From JASFRI01 sp050115015 (lineage in GTDB: Bacteria; Acidobacteriota; Polarisedimenticolia; CBDVAL01): a stretch of 8,997 bases of DNA. How positions within the stretch are numbered: the stretch's first letter is position 1; every line of letters begins with the position of its first letter. The notes below the pieces were generated by a model. The model was given only the letters and a program-made list of their open reading frames with translations. It made no database searches and was not told where the DNA came from. A program made the translations under genes and the position numbers. Location: NCBI GenBank assembly GCA_050115015.1, contig JASFRI010000167.1, positions 1 to 8,997 on the forward strand, written 5' to 3'. Positions 1 to 7,202 of this stretch are shown piece by piece.

Positions 1-716
1 TCCGCCTGGGCGGCGTGGCCCAGGACCTGCCCGAGGGCTGGGACCGGATGTTCCGGGAGTTCATCCGGTACATGCGCCGGCGGCTCCGGGAGCACGAGAC
101 GATCGTCCTGGCCAACCGGATCTTCCAGGCCCGGACCCGCGGCGTGGGGGAGCTGACCGTGGACCAGGCGGTGGAGTGGGGGGTCACCGGGCCCATGCTC
201 CGGGCCTGCGGGCTCGAGTGGGACTTCCGGAAGAAGCGGCCCTACTCCATGTACGACCAGTTCGACTTCGACGTTCCCACCGGTACCCGCGGGGATTGCT
301 TCGACCGGGCGAGCGTCCACATCGAGGAGATCCGTCAGAGCCTGAAGATCCTCGAGCAATGCGTCCGCGACATGCCGCCCGGGGAGCACCGATCCCGTCA
401 CCCGCTGGCGGTGCCGCCCCTGAAGGACCCGTACACGATGCACGACATCGAGACCCTGATCGCGCATTTCGTCTCGGTGAGCTGGGGCCCCGTGATCCCG
501 CCGGGAGAGGCTCTCGGGGCGATCGAGGGGACGAAGGGGAACAACGGCTACTACCTGATCAGCGACGGCAGCACGGTCAGCTATCGCACCCGGATCCGGA
601 CGCCGTCGTTCGCCCACATGCAGACGCTGCCGATGCAGTGCCGAGGCCGGCTGGTCCCCGACCTGCTGGCCGTCCTGGGGAGCCTGGACTTCGTGCTGGC
701 GGACATCGACCGCTAG
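1..716 (+). CDS. nuoD: NADH-quinone oxidoreductase subunit D (or C-terminal part of fused NuoCD), 5' partial
   Basis: This is the 49-kDa-type subunit of complex I. It forms much of the quinone-binding pocket with NuoB and NuoH on the cytoplasmic side of the membrane. The window opens inside the gene: the first full codon is at position 3 and the TAG stop is at 714-716, leaving 237 residues. Seen directly: RLGGVAQDLPEGWD at the edge, GVTGPMLRACG, the RKKRPYS segment, GDCFDR, EEIRQSLKILEQC, SWGPVIPPGE, YYLISDGS, SYRTRIRTPSFAHMQ and the terminal SLDFVLADIDR. Each lines up with the C-terminal half of E. coli NuoCD as I remember it. In that complex I lineage NuoC and NuoD are usually one polypeptide, but the N-terminal part lies outside the window, so fused or separate cannot be decided. 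The N-terminal quinone-site His and Tyr are also outside. nuoE follows after 14 bases. The apparent GTG at 15 is internal, not a start. Confidence 0.96.
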   Translation, partial: RLGGVAQDLPEGWDRMFREFIRYMRRRLREHETIVLANRIFQARTRGVGELTVDQAVEWGVTGPMLRACGLEWDFRKKRPYSMYDQFDFDVPTGTRGDCFDRASVHIEEIRQSLKILEQCVRDMPPGEHRSRHPLAVPPLKDPYTMHDIETLIAHFVSVSWGPVIPPGEALGAIEGTKGNNGYYLISDGSTVSYRTRIRTPSFAHMQTLPMQCRGRLVPDLLAVLGSLDFVLADIDR

Positions 717-730
717 CCGGGAGAGCCGAG

Positions 731-1195
731 ATGCTGCGTGACGAGGAACGCCGGGAGATCGAGGAGGAGATGGAGCGCTACCCGACCCGCCGGGCCGTGG
801 GCCTCGAGGCCCTGCGGATCGTGCAGCGGCACCGGGGCTGGGTCTCCGACGAGGCGCTGCAGGACGTGGCCGCGTTGCTGGGCCTGGCCCCCGCGGAGCT
901 CGACGGCGTGGCGACGTTCTACAATCTGCTCTTCCGGAAGCCCGTGGGCAGGAACGTCATCTTCCTGTGCGATAGCGTCAGCTGCTGGCTGCTGGGCGCC
1001 GACCGCATCCGCCGGCACCTGGAGGAGAGGCTGGGCATCCGTCCGGGGGAGACCAGCGCCGACGGGAAGTTCACACTCCTCCCCATCGTCTGCCTGGGGG
1101 ACTGCGACCACGCCCCGTCCATGCTGGTCGGCTCCGACCTCCACCACGACCTGGATCCGGAACGGGTCGACGCCGTCCTGCAGGAGTACCGCTAG
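731..1195 (+). CDS. nuoE: NADH-quinone oxidoreductase subunit E (24-kDa type, 2Fe-2S cluster N1a)
   Basis: This is a thioredoxin-fold subunit of the NADH dehydrogenase module, carrying the off-path 2Fe-2S cluster N1a next to the FMN of NuoF. The protein is 154 residues, slightly shorter than the roughly 166 of E. coli. A helical N-terminal domain (about 1-70) contains ALRIVQRHRGWVSDEAL and LDGVATFYNLL, both typical of the family. The thioredoxin-like domain follows, with ligands C80 and C85 (CDSVSC) and C121 and C125 (CLGDCDHAP). The ATG at 731 was chosen because family similarity begins there and GGGAGAG lies just upstream (about 719-725). The same frame is open back to 176, but that upstream part is a shadow of nuoD. 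The TAG stop abuts the nuoF ATG with no gap, so NuoE and NuoF, which bind each other, are probably translationally coupled. Confidence 0.97.
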   Translation: MLRDEERREIEEEMERYPTRRAVGLEALRIVQRHRGWVSDEALQDVAALLGLAPAELDGVATFYNLLFRKPVGRNVIFLCDSVSCWLLGADRIRRHLEERLGIRPGETSADGKFTLLPIVCLGDCDHAPSMLVGSDLHHDLDPERVDAVLQEYR

Positions 1196-2473
1196 ATGGC
1201 CGAGGAGCGTCCTCTCACCCGCAACGTGCGGCCGGATGGCGAGCCGGTGGGGCTCGACGAGTACGTGCGCCGGGGCGGCTACCGGGGCGCCCGGACGGCG
1301 TTGAAGATGAACCCCGAGGACGTGCAGGAGCGGATCAAGGCCTCGAAGCTCCGCGGCCGGGGGGGGGCCGGGTTCCCCACCGCGATGAAGTGGAGCTTCG
1401 TGCCGATGGGGGACGACGCCCCGCGGCGGAAGTACCTGGTGGCGAACGCGGACGAGATGGAGCCGGGGACGTTCAAGGACCGCTTCCTCATGGAGCGGGA
1501 TCCGCACCAGCTGATCGAGGGGATCCTCTGCACCGCCCACGCGCTGCAGGCGGGCGTCGCGTACATCTTCCTGCGGGGGGAGTACTTCGGGGCGGCCCGT
1601 TGCCTCCGCCGGGCCCTCGCCGAGGCCCGGGACGCGAACCTCCTGGGCCGGGACATCGAGGGCTCCGGGACGGACCTCGAGGTTCACCTCCACATCAGCG
1701 TCGGCCGGTACATGTGCGGCGAGGAGACGGGGCTGCTCAACGCCCTGGAGGGCAAGCGGGCCAATCCCAGGGCGAAGCCGCCCTACCCGCAGACCGTGGG
1801 GCTGTGGGGCAAGCCCACCATCGTCCAGAACGTCGAGACCCTCTGCAACGTGCCCCACATCCTCGCGAACGGCCCCGACTGGTTCCGGGGTCTCAGCCGC
1901 ACCGACGACGCGGGCACGAAGCTCTACGGGATCAGCGGCAAGGTGAAGCGCCCGGGGCTCTGGGAGCTGCCCATGGGGACCCCCCTCCGGGAGATCCTCG
2001 AGGATCACGCCGGCGGCATGCGGGACGGCGTGCAGTTCCGCGGTGCGCTCCCGGGGGGCGCGTCCACCGACTTCGTGACCGCGGAGCACCTGGACGCCCC
2101 CATGGACTTCGACGGCATGGAGGCCGCCGGAAGCCGTCTGGGTACCGGAACGGCCATCGTCCTGGATGACGGCACCTGTCCGGTGGGGATGTGCCGGGTG
2201 CTGGAGAGCTTCTTCGCCCGGGAATCCTGCGGCTGGTGCACCCCCTGCTGGAGCGGGACGTCCTGGGCGGAGCGGGTCCTCACCGCGCTGGAGGAGGGGG
2301 AGGGCCGGGAGGAGGATCTCGACAAGCTCGAGTCCATCGTGCGGCTCAATGCCCCGGGAAACACGTTCTGCGCGTTCGCCCCCGGCGCCGTGGCGCCCCT
2401 CGGGAGCGCGATACGCCACTTTCGCGAGGACTTCCGGCGTCACGTGAGCGCCGGAGCCTGCCCGTGGAGCTGA
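1196..2473 (+). CDS. nuoF: NADH-quinone oxidoreductase subunit F (51-kDa type, NADH/FMN site, 4Fe-4S N3)
   Basis: This is the catalytic entry subunit: it binds NADH and FMN and passes electrons to cluster N3. It has 425 residues, against 445 in E. coli, and lacks most of the E. coli C-terminal tail. Visible elements are the glycine-rich nucleotide loop GRGGAGFPT (54-62), NADEMEPGTFKDR (84-96) with E89 at the position of E. coli E95, CGEETG (174-179) with E177 at the position of E. coli E183, a SLBB segment around 241-275, and the N3 ligands C345, C348, C351 (SCGWCTPC) and C392 (FCAFAPG). The retained E177 suggests NADH rather than NADPH preference (inference). Oddities are W352-S353-G354 where CRDG or CREG is usual, and GEETG instead of GEETA. 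A likely ribosome site AGGAG (1182-1186) sits at the end of nuoE. Only two bases separate the stop from the preferred nuoG start. Confidence 0.97.
   Translation: MAEERPLTRNVRPDGEPVGLDEYVRRGGYRGARTALKMNPEDVQERIKASKLRGRGGAGFPTAMKWSFVPMGDDAPRRKYLVANADEMEPGTFKDRFLMERDPHQLIEGILCTAHALQAGVAYIFLRGEYFGAARCLRRALAEARDANLLGRDIEGSGTDLEVHLHISVGRYMCGEETGLLNALEGKRANPRAKPPYPQTVGLWGKPTIVQNVETLCNVPHILANGPDWFRGLSRTDDAGTKLYGISGKVKRPGLWELPMGTPLREILEDHAGGMRDGVQFRGALPGGASTDFVTAEHLDAPMDFDGMEAAGSRLGTGTAIVLDDGTCPVGMCRVLESFFARESCGWCTPCWSGTSWAERVLTALEEGEGREEDLDKLESIVRLNAPGNTFCAFAPGAVAPLGSAIRHFREDFRRHVSAGACPWS
2466..2469 (+). promoter_or_regulatory. Ribosome binding site of nuoG (decides the GTG start)
   Basis: GGAG lies six bases before the GTG at 2476 and overlaps the last codons of nuoF. 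It supports that GTG over the in-frame GTG at 2464, which has its own weaker candidate GGAG at 2453-2456. Homology also favours 2476, since translation then begins MATIRIDG, matching MATIHVDG of E. coli NuoG. Confidence 0.55.
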
Positions 2474-2475
2474 AG

Positions 2476-5169
2476 GTGGCGACCATCCGGATCGACGGCC
2501 TGGAGTACGAGGTGGACGGCGATCGCAACCTGCTGGACGCGTGCCTGTCCCTGGGCCTGCATCTGCCGTACTTCTGCTGGCACCCGGCCCTGGGCTCGGT
2601 GGGGGCGTGCCGGCAGTGCGCGGTGAAGCAGTTCCGGGACGAGGACGACGAGCAGGGGAAGCTGGTCATGGCCTGCATGACGCCGGCGAAGGACGGCACC
2701 CGCATCGCCATCGAGGACCCCGAGGCCCGCGAGTTCCGCAGTGGCGTCATCGAGGGGATGATGCTGAACCATCCCCACGACTGTCCCGTCTGCGACGAGG
2801 GGGGCGAGTGCCACCTGCAGGACATGACCGTGATGTCCGGCCACCGGTACCGGCGGTACGAGGGCCGGAAGCGGACCTTCGAGAACCAGGACCTCGGTCC
2901 GCTGATCCATCACGAGATGAACCGCTGCATCCAGTGCTATCGCTGCGTTAGGTTCTATCGCGAGCACGCCGGCGGACAAGATCTGCACGCCTTCGGCGGG
3001 CGGAACCTGGTGTACTTCGGTCGCGAGCAGGACGGCGTCCTGCAGAGCGAGTTCGCCGGCAACCTGGTGGAGATCTGCCCGACGGGGGTGTTCACCGACG
3101 CGACGCTCCGGAGTCACTACACCCGCAAGTGGGACCTCCAGATGGCCCCCTCGGTCTGCGTGCACTGCGGCCTGGGCTGCAGCACGACGGTGGGCGAGCG
3201 CTACGGATCCCTGCGGCGCGTCCTGAATCGCTACCACCACGAGGTCAACGGCTTCTTCCTTTGCGACCGGGGCCGGTTCGGCTACGAGTTCGTCAACAGC
3301 CGCCGCCGGATACGCCGGTGCCTCCTCCGCCGGGAGGACGGGCACGAGCCGGTGAGCGGCGACGCCGCGGTGGCCCATCTGGCCGGACTGCTGGCCTCGC
3401 CGGAGAGGGTGGTCGCCATCGGCTCCCCCCGCGCCTCGCTGGAGGCGAACTTCGCCCTGCGGCAGCTGGCCGGTCCGGAGCGGTTCTTCCTGGGCATCCC
3501 GGACCGGGAGGCGGCGGTGCTCCGGATCCTGCGTGACGGGATGCGGGAGGGGCCTCCGCCGGCGACCCTTCGCGGGATCGAGGGGGCCGACGCGGTGCTC
3601 GTCCTCGGCGAGGACCTGACCCAGACGGCGCCGCGGATGGCGCTGGCGGTCCGGCAGGCCGCCCGGCGGGGGCCGATGCGGCGGGCGGATGCGCTGCAGA
3701 TCCCACGCTGGCACGATCAGGCGGTGCGGGAGGCGATCCAGGACGACACCGGGCCGATCTACGTGGCCACGCCGCAGCCCACGAAGCTGGACGACGTGGC
3801 GACGTCCCACCGGCTGTCGCCGGCCGGGATCGCCCTGCTCGGCAACGCGGTGGCCCACGCCCTCGATCCGGAGGCCCCCGCGGCGGAGGACCTGGCTTCC
3901 GGGGAGACCGCGCTGGCCGGCGAGATCGCGCAGGCGCTCGTCGACGCGGAGCGGCCGGTGGTGATCGCGGGCAGCTCCCTGCAGGACGCTTCGACGGTGA
4001 GCGCGGCGATCAACGTCGCCCGCGCCCTCCAGGGCAGGGGGAGGCCGGTGACGGTGGGGTTCGTCGTCCCCGAGTGCAACTCCCTGGGACTCGTCTCCCT
4101 CGGGGGGCGGCCGCTGGAGGAGGCCGCAGCGATCGTCGAGCGGAACGAGGCCAACGTGCTGATCGTGCTCGAGAATGACCTGTTCCGGCGACTGCCTCCC
4201 CGGCGGGCGGAGGCCCTCCTGGAAGCGGCGGGGCAGGTGGTGGTCCTCGACGGTCTGGCCCATCGCACCGGGGAGCTCGCCGACCTGCACTTCGCGGCGG
4301 GGACCTTCGCGGAGACCGACGGGACCCTGGTCAGCGGGGAAGGCCGCGCCCAGCGCTTCTACGGGGCGATCGCGCCGGAGGAGGCCGTCCGTCCCAGCTG
4401 GCGCTGGCTCCGGGACGCCGGCCGGAGGATCGGGTCCGAGGAGATGGACCGGTGGGAGCGCCTGGACGACGTGACGGCGGCCCTGGCCCGGAAGATCCCC
4501 GCCCTGCGGGCCGTCGCGGGGGTGATCCCGGACCCGTCGGACCCGAAGGCACCGCGCCAGCCCCACCGTTACAGCGGGCGCACGGCGATGCGGGCCGACC
4601 GGGATGTGCGGGAGACGCGGCCGCCGCGGGATCCAGACGCGCCCCTGGCGTTCTCCATGGAGGGGGCGCCGGTGCCGCGGCCGCCCCGGGTGAACGCGTT
4701 CTTCTGGACACCGGGGTTCAACTCGATCCAGGCGACCTTCCTCCGGCAGCGGGAGGTCGGCGGCAGGCTCGAGCCGCGGGAGCCCACCGTCCGCCTCCTC
4801 GAGGGGGACGGCGGTGGGGAGTATCTGCGGCCCGCGGACGGTGCGCCGGCGCCGCGGGAGGGGGAGTGGCAGGTCATCCCCCTGCACCACCTGTTCGGAT
4901 CCGATGAGCTGAGCGGCGAGGCGCCGGCGGTGCAGGCGCTGGCGCCCGATCCCTACGTCGCCCTGGGCACCGGCGACGCGGCCGCCCTCGGCGTCTCCGG
5001 GGGCGAGGAGCTCCGCCTGGAGATCGACGGGACGCCGCTGCGGCTCCCGGCGCGCATCCTGCCGGGCCTGCCCCGCGGGGTGGCCGGCCTGCCGGCGGGA
5101 CTGCCCGGCCTGGCGGGGCTGCCACTGCCCGCGCCGGCGGCGATCCGGAAGCCGGAGGCGGATCGATGA
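2476..5169 (+). CDS. nuoG: NADH-quinone oxidoreductase subunit G (75-kDa type, clusters N1b, N5, N4, N7)
   Basis: This is the largest peripheral-arm subunit, carrying electrons from N3 along N1b, N4 and N5 towards NuoI. From the GTG at 2476 it has 897 residues (E. coli about 908). Domains in order: 2Fe-2S ferredoxin (about 1-90) with C34, C45, C48 and C67 for N1b; a His-Cys3 segment with H99, C103, C106 and C112 for N5; C151, C154, C157 and C201 for N4; a 4Fe-4S domain with C228, C231, C235 and C263 for N7; then a molybdopterin-oxidoreductase-like region with no expected Mo cofactor. N7 is found only in some bacterial complexes. Near 696-705 the HRYSGRTAMRA segment marks the long insertion of E. 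coli-type NuoG. The C-terminus ends in a Pro/Gly/Leu-rich stretch (PAGLPGLAGLPLPAPAA) that looks more divergent than the rest. The frame is open back to 2191, but that part is a shadow of nuoF. The stop overlaps the nuoH start as ATGA. Confidence 0.96.
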   Translation: MATIRIDGLEYEVDGDRNLLDACLSLGLHLPYFCWHPALGSVGACRQCAVKQFRDEDDEQGKLVMACMTPAKDGTRIAIEDPEAREFRSGVIEGMMLNHPHDCPVCDEGGECHLQDMTVMSGHRYRRYEGRKRTFENQDLGPLIHHEMNRCIQCYRCVRFYREHAGGQDLHAFGGRNLVYFGREQDGVLQSEFAGNLVEICPTGVFTDATLRSHYTRKWDLQMAPSVCVHCGLGCSTTVGERYGSLRRVLNRYHHEVNGFFLCDRGRFGYEFVNSRRRIRRCLLRREDGHEPVSGDAAVAHLAGLLASPERVVAIGSPRASLEANFALRQLAGPERFFLGIPDREAAVLRILRDGMREGPPPATLRGIEGADAVLVLGEDLTQTAPRMALAVRQAARRGPMRRADALQIPRWHDQAVREAIQDDTGPIYVATPQPTKLDDVATSHRLSPAGIALLGNAVAHALDPEAPAAEDLASGETALAGEIAQALVDAERPVVIAGSSLQDASTVSAAINVARALQGRGRPVTVGFVVPECNSLGLVSLGGRPLEEAAAIVERNEANVLIVLENDLFRRLPPRRAEALLEAAGQVVVLDGLAHRTGELADLHFAAGTFAETDGTLVSGEGRAQRFYGAIAPEEAVRPSWRWLRDAGRRIGSEEMDRWERLDDVTAALARKIPALRAVAGVIPDPSDPKAPRQPHRYSGRTAMRADRDVRETRPPRDPDAPLAFSMEGAPVPRPPRVNAFFWTPGFNSIQATFLRQREVGGRLEPREPTVRLLEGDGGGEYLRPADGAPAPREGEWQVIPLHHLFGSDELSGEAPAVQALAPDPYVALGTGDAAALGVSGGEELRLEIDGTPLRLPARILPGLPRGVAGLPAGLPGLAGLPLPAPAAIRKPEADR

Positions 5170-6131
5170 ACGCCCCCTGGGAACCCCTGATCCTCATCGG
5201 CGCCGTTCTCGGCGGCGTGCTGGCGGGAGCGGGGGCCCTCGTCTGGCTGGAGCGCCGGCTGCTCGGGCTCCTGCAGGAGCGCCGCGGCCCCAACCGGGTG
5301 GGGCCCTTCGGCGTGCTCCAGGTCGCCGCCGACACCATCAAGATGCTGATGAAGGAGGATTGGATCCCGCCCTTCGCCGACCGGCCGGTCTTCGTGATCG
5401 CGCCCGCGGTGGTGATGGTCACCGTGCTCCTGTCCTTCGCCGTGATCCCCGTGTACTCGGGAGGCGCCGTCTCGGACCTCGACGTCGGCCTGCTGTTCGT
5501 CCTCGCGATGTCGTCCCTCGGCGCGTACAGCGTGGTCCTGGCGGGATGGGGGTCCGGAAGCAAGTACTCCCTCCTCGGCGGGCTGCGGGCGGCCGCCCAG
5601 ATGCTGAGCTACGAGGTCTTCCTCGGCCTGTCCGTGATGGGTGTCGTCATGATGGCCGGCTCCTTCCGCCTGCAGGACATCGTGGAGGCGCAGCGCGGGA
5701 TGTGGTTCGTCGTCCCGCAGTTCCTCGGGTTCGTGCTGTTCCTCGTCGCCGGGATCGCCGAGTCGCACCGCCTGCCCTTCGATCTTCCCGAGGCGGAGGC
5801 CGAGCTGGTGGCCGGCTACCATGCCGAGTACTCGGGGATGAAGTTCGGGATGTTCTTCATCGGCGAGTACATGGCGATCCTGCTGGTGTCGTCGCTGATC
5901 ACCGTGCTGTTCTTCGGCGGCTGGCTCGGTCCGGGCCTGCTGCCCCCTCCCGCCTGGTTCCTCCTCAAGTGCGGGTTCTTCGTCTGTTTTTTCATCCTGC
6001 TCCGCGCCGGCCTCCCCCGCCCCCGCCTGGACCAGCTGATGGGCTGGGCCTGGAAGGTCTGCCTGCCCCTGGCGCTGCTGAACCTCCTGGTGACGGGAGC
6101 GGTGGTCCTGGCCACGAGAGGCGGCGCATGA
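5166..6131 (+). CDS. nuoH: NADH-quinone oxidoreductase subunit H (ND1 type, membrane)
   Basis: This membrane subunit joins the peripheral and membrane arms, lines the quinone chamber with NuoD and NuoB, and starts the chain of charged residues that couples quinone reduction to proton pumping. It has 321 residues (E. coli 325) and about eight hydrophobic helices. Motifs: ERRLLG with E29 (E. coli E36), RRGPNRVGPFG, KEDWIPPFADR, KYSLLGGLRAAAQMLSYE with E150 (E. coli E157), and HRLPFDLPEAEAEL with D206, E209, E211 and E213. It then has YHAEYSGMKFGMFF and LRAGLPRPRLDQLM. All acidic residues expected in the quinone-facing loop are present. The ATG at 5166 overlaps the nuoG stop by four bases and is preceded by GGAGG (5154-5158) seven bases away, a clear coupled start. 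Confidence 0.97.
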   Translation: MNAPWEPLILIGAVLGGVLAGAGALVWLERRLLGLLQERRGPNRVGPFGVLQVAADTIKMLMKEDWIPPFADRPVFVIAPAVVMVTVLLSFAVIPVYSGGAVSDLDVGLLFVLAMSSLGAYSVVLAGWGSGSKYSLLGGLRAAAQMLSYEVFLGLSVMGVVMMAGSFRLQDIVEAQRGMWFVVPQFLGFVLFLVAGIAESHRLPFDLPEAEAELVAGYHAEYSGMKFGMFFIGEYMAILLVSSLITVLFFGGWLGPGLLPPPAWFLLKCGFFVCFFILLRAGLPRPRLDQLMGWAWKVCLPLALLNLLVTGAVVLATRGGA

Positions 6132-6145
6132 GGCCGTGGGCAGGG

Positions 6146-6155
6146 AAAGGAGAGA
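6146..6155 (+). promoter_or_regulatory. Ribosome binding site of nuoI (decides the start)
   Basis: AAAGGAGAGA is the only strong purine-rich site between nuoH and nuoI. It lies downstream of an in-frame GTG at 6136, so that GTG could not use it, and 10 to 13 bases before the ATG at 6166. The spacing is rather long but workable, and it favours the ATG. Confidence 0.5.
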
Positions 6156-6165
6156 TTCCGATCCG

Positions 6166-6681
6166 ATGCTGAGCGTGCTCCGATCGCTCTGGGGGGTCTT
6201 CCGTTACCTGTTCCGGAAGAAGGTCACGGTCGGCTATCCGGAGAAACGACCCTACCTGGCGCCGCGCTACCGCGGCCGTATCGTGCTGAGCCGGGACCCC
6301 GACGGCGGCGAGCGCTGCGTCGCCTGCTATCTGTGCGCCGTCGCGTGTCCGGTGGACTGCATCGCCCTGCAGGCCACCGAGGATGCGGACGGCCGGCGCT
6401 TTCCCGAGTGGTTCCGCATCAACTTCTCCCGCTGCATCTTCTGCGGCCTGTGCGAGGAGGCGTGTCCGACCTACGCGGTGCAGCTCACGCCGGACTTCGA
6501 GATGGGGGAGTACCGCAGGCAGAACCTCGTGTACGAGAAGGAGGACTTGCTGATCGCGGGACAGGGCAAATACCCCGGCTATTACTACTGGCGCGTCGCC
6601 GGGGTGGCCATCGCCGGCAAGGGGAAGGGGGAGGCGGAGCGCGAGGCGCCGCCCACGGACCTGCGGAGCCTGCTGCCCTAG
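6166..6681 (+). CDS. nuoI: NADH-quinone oxidoreductase subunit I (TYKY type, two 4Fe-4S clusters N6a/N6b)
   Basis: This ferredoxin-like subunit sits on the membrane surface and carries electrons from N5 of NuoG to N2 of NuoB. From the ATG at 6166 it has 171 residues. An amphipathic N-terminal segment (LRSLWGVFRYLFRKK) is followed by PRYRGRIVLSRDPDG. Two cysteine motifs follow: C51, C54, C57, C61 (CVACYLCAVACP) and C90, C93, C96, C100 (CIFCGLCEEACP), the fourth Cys of each motif completing the other cluster. The tail has TPDFEMGEYRRQ, LVYEKEDLLIAG and a terminal SLLP, all strongly E. coli-like. An alternative GTG at 6136 would add ten residues (MGRERRDSDP) and bring the length to 181, close to the E. 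coli 180, but those residues do not resemble the E. coli N-terminus and the best ribosome site lies after that codon. The gene begins 34 bases after nuoH, the largest gap in the window. Confidence 0.96.
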   Translation: MLSVLRSLWGVFRYLFRKKVTVGYPEKRPYLAPRYRGRIVLSRDPDGGERCVACYLCAVACPVDCIALQATEDADGRRFPEWFRINFSRCIFCGLCEEACPTYAVQLTPDFEMGEYRRQNLVYEKEDLLIAGQGKYPGYYYWRVAGVAIAGKGKGEAEREAPPTDLRSLLP

Positions 6682-6698
6682 CGGAGGGGAGAGAGGAG

Positions 6699-7202
6699 AT
6701 GGAGACGATCTTCTACATCAGCGGTGGCGTCGCCGTGCTGGCCACGCTGGGAATGATCACCCGGACCCGGGCGGTCCATGCGCTGCTCTACCTGATCGTC
6801 TCCCTGCTCGCGGTGGCGCTGGTGCTGTTCACCCTCGGGGCGCCGTTCGTGGCGGCGCTGGAGGTGATCCTCTACGCGGGCGCGATCATGGTGCTCTTCG
6901 TCTTCGTGGTGATGCTCCTCAACCCCGGCCGGGCGTCGGAGGAGCAGGAGCGTCGCTGGCTGCGGGGGGCCTCCTGGGCCGGCCCGGCGGTGCTGGCCCT
7001 GGTCCTGGCGGGGGAGCTCGCCTATCTGCTGACGAGCGTCGGGCTCCCCTCCGGCGCACCCGCGGTGGTGCCGGCCGGGGAGGTCGCCCGGGAGCTCTAC
7101 GGCCCCTACCGGATCGGCGTGGAGCTGGCCTCCGTGCTGCTCCTGGCCGCCCTGGTGGGCGCGTTCCACATCGGGCGCCACCACGGTGGAGAGGGCCGAT
7201 GA
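6699..7202 (+). CDS. nuoJ: NADH-quinone oxidoreductase subunit J (ND6 type, membrane)
   Basis: This small membrane subunit lies between NuoH/NuoA and NuoK in the membrane arm; its third helix carries a pi-bulge that changes shape during turnover in known structures. It has 167 residues and about five hydrophobic helices. HALLYLIVSLL and LEVILYAGAIMVLFVFVVM are diagnostic; E55 and Y59 fall at the E. coli positions. VELASVLLLAALVGAFHIGR forms the last helix. The charged C-terminal tail of E. coli NuoJ (184 residues) is missing, the protein ending soon after HIGRHHGG. The ATG at 6699 was chosen because METIFYIS aligns with the family N-terminus. A purine-rich run (6683-6698, with GGAGG at 6683-6687) precedes it. 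The same frame is open back to 6333, but that is a shadow of nuoI. The stop overlaps the nuoK start as ATGA. Confidence 0.96.
   Translation: METIFYISGGVAVLATLGMITRTRAVHALLYLIVSLLAVALVLFTLGAPFVAALEVILYAGAIMVLFVFVVMLLNPGRASEEQERRWLRGASWAGPAVLALVLAGELAYLLTSVGLPSGAPAVVPAGEVARELYGPYRIGVELASVLLLAALVGAFHIGRHHGGEGR

Noticed and set aside
1390..2169. Plus-strand open frame of 259 codons inside nuoF
   Set aside because: It is a frame-shifted shadow of nuoF, full of Gly/Arg/Pro, with no motif.
713..2443. Long minus-strand open frame of 576 codons opposite nuoE and nuoF
   Set aside because: Its product is low-complexity and rich in Pro, Arg, Gly and Val with no recognisable domain. It mirrors the codon pattern of GC-rich genes on the other strand, where stop codons are rare, and lies opposite two clear nuo genes.
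2191..2475. Upstream extension of the nuoG frame
   Set aside because: It overlaps nuoF, and its translation is Arg/Pro/Gly-rich with no similarity to the NuoG N-terminus. Family similarity begins exactly at the GTG at 2476.
2440..4890. Minus-strand open frame of 816 codons opposite nuoG
   Set aside because: Same reason: an antisense shadow of a GC-rich gene, with no family motif seen and biased Arg/Pro/Gly/His composition.
5097..5150. Pro/Gly/Leu-rich repeat-like C-terminus of NuoG, considered as a frameshift
   Set aside because: The preceding segment (DAAALGVSGGEELRLEI, then GVAGLPAGLPGLAGLPL) still aligns loosely with the E. coli C-terminus, and the frame ends cleanly in the ATGA overlap with nuoH, so low complexity in a GC-rich gene is enough to explain it.
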